Shown here: positions 13,839-19,129 of the stretch, piece by piece
Layout of the letters: the number at the start of each line of letters is the position of its first letter
Numbering within the stretch: the first letter of the stretch is position 1
From: DAIPHL01 sp036771375
Lineage (GTDB): Bacteria > Synergistota > Synergistia > Synergistales > Synergistaceae
Reading direction: 5' to 3'
Assembly (NCBI GenBank): GCA_036771375.1
Contig: DAIPHL010000024.1
Span: 1-19,129 of the forward strand
DNA length: 19,129 bases
Notes under the pieces: model-generated
Told to the model about the DNA's origin: nothing
What the model saw: the letters and a program-made list of their open reading frames with translations, nothing else
The model's database searches: none
Made by a program: the position numbers and the translations under genes

Positions 13839-14993
13839 ATGAGCGAGGCTCATGATGGAGGGATCGTAAGGAAGATCAAGAGCAGTTCGATCCCCTTTGT
13901 CGTCTTGCTCTGCCTCTTTCTGCTTCTCGGGCTCAGAGTCCTCATCCCCCTTCTTCCCGCTTTGGCCTGGGCCTCGGTCCTGTCGTTTTTCACGTACCCC
14001 GTCTACAAATTCATTCACATGCGTGTCCTCCGGGGAAGATACTCCTATCTCGCCGCCGCCACGAACACGTGCCTCATTCTCTTTCTTCTCGTCCTGCCGA
14101 TGGTCGGAGCGGCGATGGTGGTGACACGAGAGGTCGGCCGCATCTATCTTTTTCTCGCCGAACTCTTCTACGATGCAAAGGGTACCTCGTTGCAGACGCT
14201 CTTTTCGCTCCCGCCCTTCAACCGCTTTTTTTCGACGTATCCCCGGCTTTTCGAATTGCCCGTATGGAACGACTTTCTCGTGAGTGCCACGGGCGTTCTG
14301 GCGAATTTTATGACCGGCACCTCGAAAGAACTCCTGGGAAACGTCTTTCGGGTTGCCTTCAATCTTTTCGTGATCACCGTCGCATCCTTTTTTCTGACGC
14401 ACGATGGACATCTGTTCATCCGGTTCATCAGAGACATACTCCCTCTGTCGAACGAATCGAAGGACGCTTTTTTCATGCGTTCCATGCGGATGCTGTACGC
14501 CATATTCTACGGAATCATCCTCACCGCCGGCATACAGGGGACGTTGGGCGCCCTGGGCTGGTGGTTCGTGGGACTCGACAACCCCGTGTTATTTGGCGCG
14601 CTGATGTTTTTTTTGGCGATGCTTCCGTTTGTGGGCACACCGATCATCTGGGTGCCGGGCGTCGTGTTCCTGTTCGTAAAGGGCGACGCGAGCGGGGGGA
14701 TCATACTGCTTTTGTGGGGCGTGTTCGTCGTCAGTTCGATAGACAACATCCTTCGGCCCTTCTTCATCTCCGGGGGGAGTCGGTCTCACCTTCTTCTGGT
14801 GTTCGCCGGCATCCTCGGAGGATTGTCGGCATGGGGATTTCTGGGTCTTTTCATGGGTCCCCTCTGTCTTTCCATGGCGTATTTTCTACTGGATTTGTAC
14901 AGGGCGATCGTGATCATGCCGATCTCCGGCAAGATCGATCTGAAAAACGTAATACGGGCGAACCGGCAGTATGACGAGGAGGAATACTCATGA
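13839..14993 (+). CDS. AI-2E family transporter (PerM/YdiK-like membrane protein)
   Basis: A 384-residue membrane protein of the AI-2E family transporter superfamily. It has paired N-terminal helices (FVVLLCLFLLLGLRVLIPLLPALAWASVL, about residues 20-50), a third helix, a long soluble stretch in the middle (about residues 95-170) and then five helices. The conserved late motifs are FLAMLPFVGTPIIWVPGVVFLF and DNILRPFFISGGSRSHLLLVFAGILGGLSAWGFLGLFMGPL. Known members export AI-2 or act as Na+(Li+)/H+ antiporters; substrate assignment is not possible. The start at 13839 follows a GGGGGG-type site; the frame is open far upstream across the opposite-strand HD-GYP gene but that part is shadow sequence. 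Its stop overlaps the mobB start by four bases. Confidence 0.88.
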   Translation: MSEAHDGGIVRKIKSSSIPFVVLLCLFLLLGLRVLIPLLPALAWASVLSFFTYPVYKFIHMRVLRGRYSYLAAATNTCLILFLLVLPMVGAAMVVTREVGRIYLFLAELFYDAKGTSLQTLFSLPPFNRFFSTYPRLFELPVWNDFLVSATGVLANFMTGTSKELLGNVFRVAFNLFVITVASFFLTHDGHLFIRFIRDILPLSNESKDAFFMRSMRMLYAIFYGIILTAGIQGTLGALGWWFVGLDNPVLFGALMFFLAMLPFVGTPIIWVPGVVFLFVKGDASGGIILLLWGVFVVSSIDNILRPFFISGGSRSHLLLVFAGILGGLSAWGFLGLFMGPLCLSMAYFLLDLYRAIVIMPISGKIDLKNVIRANRQYDEEEYS

Positions 14994-15646
14994 TTCTCAT
15001 TTCCGTGTCGGGTTACAAGGACAGTGGAAAGACGTCTCTCTGTCGAGCGTTGATATCCGCGCTTTCCAGCCGGGGTTTCAAGGTGGGTTACATCAAGAGA
15101 ACACAGGAGTTCGTGGCGTCTTTGCAGGATACGGACTCGGGGGCGGCCCTCTCTCTCGGTGTGGATGCCTTGCTCTGGGGCGAGGGATCCTTCAGATACG
15201 AGCGGCTGGAGCCCGATGGATGGGAGATGGAGGCCAGGCGAGTGGCGGGGATGTTCTTCCCCGATGTGGATATCGTGATCTTGGAGGGTGGCAAAGAATT
15301 GGATTCCCCGAAGATTTGGGTGCGCAAAGAGGGGGAGGCGCTGCCGGATTACCCGGGAATATTCGCCGTGTACGACAGACACGGCGGCGGGGATGGTTCG
15401 AAGATATACGGAAAGGACGATATCGAACGTCTGGTGGATGAAATCGCTTCTCTCGTCTCGAAAAACGAAAAGCGCGCGCGGGTCTTTCTGGAGGAAGGGG
15501 AGCTTCCCATGAAGGGCTTCGTGGCCGATTTCGTGGCGGGAGGCATTCGGGGTATGTTGAGTGTCCTCAAGGTAAAATCGGACGGCTGGGCGAAGGGGAA
15601 TGTGCGAGTTTACCTGAAGGGGGAGAAAAGGGATGGGATCGATTGA
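14990..15646 (+). CDS. mobB: MobB-like molybdopterin-guanine dinucleotide biosynthesis adaptor
   Basis: A 218-residue P-loop protein of the MobB family. Walker A is GYKDSGKTS at residues 8-16, GYIKRT follows as the second strand, DTDSGAALSLGVDALLW comes next (MobB proteins usually carry H-DTxR-GA--V here), and DVDIVILEGGKE is the Walker-B-type strand. The C-terminal extension contains LPMKGFVADFVAGGIRGMLSVLK, typical of longer MobB proteins of anaerobes. MobB binds GTP and assists attachment of GMP to the molybdenum cofactor. Start ATG follows GAGGAGG and overlaps the preceding stop (ATGA). The pairing with an AI-2E family gene is odd. It lies within 3 kb of the MoeA-like gene, so two molybdenum-cofactor functions are close but in separate transcription units. 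Confidence 0.8.
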   Translation: MILISVSGYKDSGKTSLCRALISALSSRGFKVGYIKRTQEFVASLQDTDSGAALSLGVDALLWGEGSFRYERLEPDGWEMEARRVAGMFFPDVDIVILEGGKELDSPKIWVRKEGEALPDYPGIFAVYDRHGGGDGSKIYGKDDIERLVDEIASLVSKNEKRARVFLEEGELPMKGFVADFVAGGIRGMLSVLKVKSDGWAKGNVRVYLKGEKRDGID

Positions 15647-15655
15647 TATAAAAAT

Positions 15656-15675
15656 CCCGAGGCATGCGCTTTGGG
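15656..15675 (+). terminator. Short hairpin after mobB
   Basis: CCCGAGGC pairs with GCTTTGGG through an ATGC loop, two G-T pairs, 10 bases after the mobB stop. No T-run follows, so it is at best a weak terminator. Confidence 0.25.
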
Positions 15676-15685
15676 GCGGAAATGC

Positions 15686-15714
15686 TTTCAGTATTTGGGC
15701 GGATGGGATATAAT
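15686..15714 (+). promoter_or_regulatory. Promoter of hppA and its leader
   Basis: A perfect TATAAT (15709-15714) with a poor -35 candidate TTTCAG at 15686-15691, 17 bases upstream. Transcription would start near 15721, leaving a leader of about 200 bases before hppA. Confidence 0.5.
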
Positions 15715-15923
15715 TGACCACTGTCAGCCCATGTGAACGGCGGGAACGGTCTTTATGTGGTACGACACGCCCCCGAAGGGGACGGAACTCTGCCAGGCGT
15801 TTTTTTGTTGAAGAAAAGAGATGAGGGGTGATCGAGGAGGGGACAACCTGTCGTAGCATACATTGTCATAACGGGCGCACCCGCGGTGCGTAACTTGATT
15901 CGAGGAGGTATTCGATTTCAGTT
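15715..15923 (+). promoter_or_regulatory. Structured 5' leader of hppA, unassigned class, with terminator-like element
   Basis: About 200 bases of untranslated leader. ACCAC (15717-15721) can pair with GTGGT (15757-15761) around a G/C-rich loop containing the repeat GAACGG...GGAACGG. Next, ACGCC (15767-15771) pairs with GGCGT (15796-15800), enclosing a CCC-GAA-GGG hairpin (15772-15780), and is followed by seven T residues (15800-15806): a terminator-like arrangement well before the gene. Further down GCGCACC/GGTGCGT forms a triloop hairpin (15875-15891), and GGAGGT at 15904-15909 serves hppA. I do not recognise a riboswitch class. An attenuator, a small RNA ending at the T-run, or a new ion/metabolite-sensing leader are all open. 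Confidence 0.38.
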
Positions 15924-17900
15924 ATGGTTATGGAACACTTTGTATATATGAACCTATCGATTGCTGTGATAGCGGGCATCGCTTTGATTTACGCGATCGT
16001 ATCGGCCGAGAAGATCAAAAGCTACGCGGTCAGCAATGAACGGGTCCGTGAGCTCTCGGAGATCATACAGAGCGGTGCCATGGCCTTCCTCTACAGAGAG
16101 TACAAGGCTCTCAGCGTTTTTGTCGTTGTGGTGGCGTTGCTCCTGGGTTTCTACCTCGGTTTGCCCAGCGCGACCTGCTTCGTCGCCGGGGCCTTGTGCA
16201 GCGCGTTCACCGGTTACATCGGAATGCGCGTTGCCACGAGCGCGAACGGAAAGACGGCCTTTGCCGCGCTCAAGGGGATGAACGAGGCTCTGGGGATCGC
16301 GTTCCGCGGCGGCAGCGTCATGGGGATGACCGTCGTCGGAGTGGGGCTGCTCGGCGTACTGGGAGCCTATATGATTTTTGGCGACATCGCTTCGATCACC
16401 GCGTTCGGTTTTGGAGCGAGTTCGATCGCCCTTTTCGCGAGGGTCGGGGGCGGAATCTATACCAAGGCCGCCGATGTGGGAGCGGACCTCGTCGGCAAGG
16501 TGGAAGCCGGGATTCCGGAGGACGACCCGCGCAATCCCGCCGTCATCGCGGACAACGTCGGCGATAACGTCGGAGACATCGCCGGAATGGGCGCGGATCT
16601 TTTCGAATCCTACGTCAACTCCATTCTCGCCGCGATGGCGGTCGGTTTTATGAGCCTCGGATTCGAGGGATTGCTCTATCCCATGTTGCTCTGTGCGGTT
16701 GGGATCGTATCGGCGCTCGTCGGGACGATGTTCGTCAAGGTTCGTGACGGAGGAAATCCCCAGAGGGCTCTCAGCATGGGGCTTTATTCCACCGGGGTCA
16801 TCATGATCGTCCTCACCTACTTCCTGACGAACTGGCTCTTCGAGGGTGAGATCAACCTCTTCTGGTCCGTGGTCGGTGGCGTCGTCTGCGGTGTCATCAT
16901 CGGGCAGATCACGGAGATATACACGTCCTCCGACTATAAATCGGTCAAGGAGATCGCCGAGGCTTCGAACACGGGAACCGCCACGAACATCCTGGCCGGG
17001 ATTTCGGTGGGGATGAAGTCGACGGTCGCGCCCGTCGTCTTTATCTGTGCCGCAACGATGGTGGGGGTCTACTTCGGCGGACTTTTCGGCATCGCCTGTG
17101 CGGCGGTCGGAATGCTCTCCATCACGGGGATGGTCCTTTCGGTCGACGCGTACGGCCCGATCAGCGATAACGCGGGCGGGATCGCCGAAATGGCGGGACT
17201 CCCGCACGATGTCCGCAAGATCACGGACAAACTCGACGCGGTCGGCAACACGACGGCCGCCGTCGGCAAAGGGCTTGCGATCGGGTCGGCCGCACTGACG
17301 GCACTCGCCCTTTTCGTCTCCTATGCGGCGGCGACCAAGCTCGACAAGATCGATCTGATGGATCCGCACGTCATGGTCGGGCTCTTTATCGGCGGAGTCC
17401 TTCCGTTCATCTTCAGCGCACTTTCAATCCAGGCCGTGAGCCGCGCCGCGGAGAAGATGATCGAGGAGGTCCGGCGGCAGTTCCGCGATATCCCGGGGAT
17501 CATGGAGGGCACGGCGCGTCCCGAATACGAAAGGTGCGTCGACATCTCCACGGCGGCTGCCTTGAAGGAGATGATCGTTCCCGGCATGATGGCCGTCGTC
17601 GTCCCCGTGTTGGTCGGCAAACTGCTCGGTGCCCCCGCCCTCGGCGGTCTTCTGGGAGGGGCGATCGTCACGGGTGTTATGATGGCGATCTTCATGGCCA
17701 ACTCCGGCGGTGCGTGGGACAACGCGAAAAAATACATCGAGGAAGGGCACCACGGCGGCAAGGGAACGCCTGCACACGCGGCTGCGGTGTGTGGGGACAC
17801 GGTCGGCGATCCGTTCAAGGACACCGCCGGTCCGAGCCTCAATATCCTCATCAAGTTGATGACAGTGGTCTCTTTGGTTCTGGCGCCGCTTTTCGTGTAG
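15924..17900 (+). CDS. hppA: K+-dependent membrane-bound pyrophosphatase (Na+ and/or H+ pump)
   Basis: A 658-residue polytopic protein, the ion-pumping inorganic pyrophosphatase of the cytoplasmic membrane. Pyrophosphate/Mg-binding motifs are present: DDPRNPAVIADNVGDNVGD (from about residue 195), DAYGPISDNAGGIAEMAG (from about 409), and late GGAWDNAKKYIEEG with GDTVGDPFKDTAGPSLNILIKL. In GNTTAAVGKG (residues 441-450) Ala and Gly occupy the positions that are Lys and Thr in potassium-independent enzymes, so this one should need K+. DLFESY places the gate Glu where Na+-pumping enzymes have it, so sodium transport is likely but dual or proton pumping is not excluded. The SD is GGAGGT at 15904-15909, 14 bases before the ATG at 15924, slightly long; an upstream non-ATG start cannot be excluded. 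It recovers energy from pyrophosphate, fitting an anaerobe. Confidence 0.95.
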   Translation: MVMEHFVYMNLSIAVIAGIALIYAIVSAEKIKSYAVSNERVRELSEIIQSGAMAFLYREYKALSVFVVVVALLLGFYLGLPSATCFVAGALCSAFTGYIGMRVATSANGKTAFAALKGMNEALGIAFRGGSVMGMTVVGVGLLGVLGAYMIFGDIASITAFGFGASSIALFARVGGGIYTKAADVGADLVGKVEAGIPEDDPRNPAVIADNVGDNVGDIAGMGADLFESYVNSILAAMAVGFMSLGFEGLLYPMLLCAVGIVSALVGTMFVKVRDGGNPQRALSMGLYSTGVIMIVLTYFLTNWLFEGEINLFWSVVGGVVCGVIIGQITEIYTSSDYKSVKEIAEASNTGTATNILAGISVGMKSTVAPVVFICAATMVGVYFGGLFGIACAAVGMLSITGMVLSVDAYGPISDNAGGIAEMAGLPHDVRKITDKLDAVGNTTAAVGKGLAIGSAALTALALFVSYAAATKLDKIDLMDPHVMVGLFIGGVLPFIFSALSIQAVSRAAEKMIEEVRRQFRDIPGIMEGTARPEYERCVDISTAAALKEMIVPGMMAVVVPVLVGKLLGAPALGGLLGGAIVTGVMMAIFMANSGGAWDNAKKYIEEGHHGGKGTPAHAAAVCGDTVGDPFKDTAGPSLNILIKLMTVVSLVLAPLFV

Positions 17901-17922
17901 GCCCAAAGGAGAGTGTCGACAT

Positions 17923-17965
17923 CGAGGAGCGGGTGCCCTCGAATCCATGGGGCGCCCGCTCCTCG
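17923..17965 (+). terminator. Terminator hairpin after hppA
   Basis: A 16-bp stem (17923-17938 with 17950-17965, one G-T pair) and an 11-base loop, starting 22 bases after the hppA stop. The T-run after it is poor (ATGTATTTCC), so it may stop transcription with Rho help or protect the 3' end. Confidence 0.55.
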
Positions 17966-17994
17966 AGGGGCATGTATTTCCTGGAAAAAACCCG

Positions 17995-18022
17995 AAAAAT
18001 TTTGACCCGGACCAGGTTCCGG
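17995..18022 (-). terminator. Minus-strand terminator-like hairpin
   Basis: On the minus strand CCGGA pairs with TCCGG (18022-18007) and is followed within a few bases by AAAATTTTT. A second small hairpin (CCACC/GGTGG) lies just before it. Together they would end the minus-strand unit whose last codon is at 18051. Confidence 0.35.
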
Positions 18023-18050
18023 CATCGCCACCTTGGGGTGGACGGTGACT

Positions 18051-18373
18051 TTATTTTGCCCGGTTCTCCGGGTCTTCCGGGTCCGTGAGAACCGAGATCA
18101 ACTGAAAATAGGTCGTAGGTTTCTCGAGGTTTCCTCTTTCTTCGGATCCCTCGGTCCTTTCCTCCTCGGCCTCCGTCTTTACCGCTGTTTTTCGCTCTTT
18201 TTCAATCTGTCTTGTCTCGTTCCGGCTTTTCGCCGCTTCTTCGTTTTCGGGAGCGCGGACGGTTATCGGTCTTTGTTCTCCGGATCTAAAGCAGCGCGTC
18301 CATCGATCTTGCGCTTGTTTGCGGGCGAAGGGCTCCAGTCGGCTCCCCCGCCTCCGATTTTCGAAATCTCCAC
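18051..18373 (-). pseudogene. Possible frame-disrupted hypothetical gene
   Basis: A GTG at 18373 has AGGGGGG at good distance and starts a 36-codon frame (MEISKIGGGG..., ending TAA at 18263) that looks protein-like. Beyond about 18270 the neighbouring frame takes over with a plausible charged helix (NEEAAKSRNETRQIEKE) and an ending PTTYFQLISVLTDPEDPENRAK, stopping at 18051. The upstream half of that second frame is Arg-rich and looks like shadow. I read this as one small gene with a frameshift near 18265-18290, either a true lesion, a programmed shift or a sequencing error. No family is recognised; a low-confidence call. Confidence 0.3.
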
Positions 18374-18440
18374 GCGACATCCCCCCTGCCGCTTGCCTGC
18401 GCGACGTGCGCGCTCGGCAACGATGAAATCAAATGTCATT

Positions 18441-18446
18441 ATTATA
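18441..18446 (-). promoter_or_regulatory. Possible -10 element for the minus-strand hypothetical gene
   Basis: A perfect TATAAT on the minus strand, overlapping TTGACT. No proper -35 lies 17 bases upstream. It would give a leader of about 60 bases to the GTG at 18373. Confidence 0.28.
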
Positions 18447-18705
18447 GTCAAGCGGGTTCGAAGAAGTCTTTGAAAATGGGCGGAGTCCTTTCCTGCCGGG
18501 GGGCTGCAGCCTCTTTCGACAGGGATATCCTCGATCGGGGCGTGGCGCGACGCGATAAGGGGCTTCCGGGGAAAAGCGGTCCGTCTTTCGCCCCTGCAAG
18601 TGAATTGCTTGACGGGACGTTTGAGATATGACACGATATACTGGGGTCCGTTCCCATGGGGAAAGGACCGAGTATCGTAAAAAGGGGCAGCGAAGAAAAG
18701 ACGAG

Positions 18706-19129
18706 ATGTCCGACGATGTTCAGGAGATAAAGTCAAGGCTCGATATAGCCGAGGTGATCGGAGATTATCTTCCTCTGAAGCGAAAGGGGAACCTGCTGTG
18801 GGGGTTGTGTCCTTTCCACGGCGAGAAGACCCCCTCCTTTTCGGTTTCGCGCGAACGCCAGACGTTTCATTGCTTCGGCTGCGGAAAGGGTGGAGATGTC
18901 TTCGCCTTCGTCATGGAACAGGAGGGACTTTCCTTTCGCGAGGCGCTGAAGTTCCTGGCGCCTCGCGCCGGGGTCGTTCTGTCGACTCGTCCGTCCTCTT
19001 TCTCCCGGGAGTCTTCGGAGGATCGTCGTGCCGTTCTGGAGGAGGCACTCGCCTTTTTTCGGGCTTCCCTGGCGGGCGAAAGCGCAGAGCCCGCCCGTTC
19101 CTATCTTTTGCGGAGAAACCTCGCCGACC
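18706..19129 (+). CDS. dnaG: DNA primase, N-terminal part (cut by window end)
   Basis: The first 141 codons of bacterial primase, running off the window. It opens with MSDDVQEIKSRLDIAEVIGDYLPLKRKG, then the CHC2 zinc ribbon with Cys35, His38, Cys56 and Cys59 (CPFHGEKTPSFSVS and FHCFGCGKGGDVFAFV), then EGLSFREALKFLA. After that comes the variable linker leading to the catalytic core, which is outside the window. The enzyme makes RNA primers at the replication fork with the DnaB helicase. ATG at 18706 matches the family's N terminus; the ribosome site is a weak GAAGAAAAG-type stretch. In many bacteria rpoD follows. Confidence 0.95.
   Translation, partial: MSDDVQEIKSRLDIAEVIGDYLPLKRKGNLLWGLCPFHGEKTPSFSVSRERQTFHCFGCGKGGDVFAFVMEQEGLSFREALKFLAPRAGVVLSTRPSSFSRESSEDRRAVLEEALAFFRASLAGESAEPARSYLLRRNLAD

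Larger units (their letters stand above)
17901..18705. other. 805-base region between hppA and dnaG
   Basis: No well-supported gene. It holds, in order, a strong terminator hairpin for hppA, a minus-strand terminator-like hairpin, an inverted repeat (18061-18068 with 18087-18094), a weak minus-strand coding region split between two frames (18051-18373) with a TATAAT ahead of it, and about 250 bases (18452-18705) before dnaG. In the last part TTGACG (near 18610) and TATACT (near 18632) are seen but 22 bases apart, so the dnaG promoter is not clear. No tRNA or known small RNA was recognised. Confidence 0.5.

Noticed and set aside
15721..15806. A cobalamin riboswitch, 6S RNA or SRP RNA in the hppA leader.
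   Set aside because: The diagnostic conserved boxes of these RNAs could not be found on either strand; left as unassigned leader.
15954..17369. A 471-codon minus-strand frame opposite hppA.
   Set aside because: Arg/Asp/His-rich shadow of a strongly conserved membrane pyrophosphatase.
18033..18473. A 146-codon plus-strand frame between hppA and dnaG.
   Set aside because: No ribosome site, low-complexity Arg/Phe/Ser composition, and it runs through terminator hairpins.

Overview
The window reads as chromosomal DNA from a GC-rich, strictly anaerobic bacterium. The gene content suggests an amino-acid-fermenting member of the Synergistota, or less likely a clostridium-like lineage. That guess rests on the potassium-dependent membrane pyrophosphatase, the ornithine-cyclodeaminase family enzyme, the stand-alone YedF/TusA-type protein, the oxygen-sensitive nitrogenase-like enzyme and general codon use. 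No rRNA, tRNA, transposase, phage or CRISPR array was found. The genes look like stable chromosomal genes rather than a mobile island.

Layout. Positions 38-274 hold a small TusA/YedF-type protein followed by a strong terminator hairpin. From 483 to 3290 the minus strand carries an SprA-like putative metalloprotease with an internal duplication, an ornithine cyclodeaminase/mu-crystallin family enzyme, and three small membrane-associated proteins arranged like enterobacterial yqjD-yqjE-yqjK. From 3624 the plus strand carries a tight operon: FecCD-type permease, ATPase, substrate-binding protein, SAM methyltransferase, NifD-like, NifK-like and NifH-like proteins, then a MoeA homologue after a 63-base gap. 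A convergent HD-GYP gene follows (12468-13676, minus). Next come an AI-2E family membrane protein overlapping a MobB homologue, a long structured leader, and hppA (15924-17900). An 805-base region follows with terminators and a weak, probably frame-disrupted minus-strand gene. The window ends in the 5' part of dnaG.

The most interesting unit is 3624-11176. It encodes a complete two-component nitrogenase-like enzyme: a D/K-type catalytic pair plus its own H-type ATP-dependent reductase. It is genetically fused (overlapping reading frames) to a methyltransferase and sits behind a metal-chelate/tetrapyrrole-class importer. All six P-cluster cysteine positions are kept in D and K. The D subunit has Ser and Thr where nitrogenase uses Cys275 and His442 to hold FeMo-cofactor, and Gly at the His195 position. 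It is therefore very unlikely to fix nitrogen by the known mechanism. My inference is that it reduces an imported, possibly methylated cofactor or organic substrate, in the manner of the tetrapyrrole reductases of the superfamily, but the substrate cannot be read from the sequence. An 18-codon Trp-rich reading frame with a strong ribosome binding site runs into the nifH-like start codon and is a further unexplained element.
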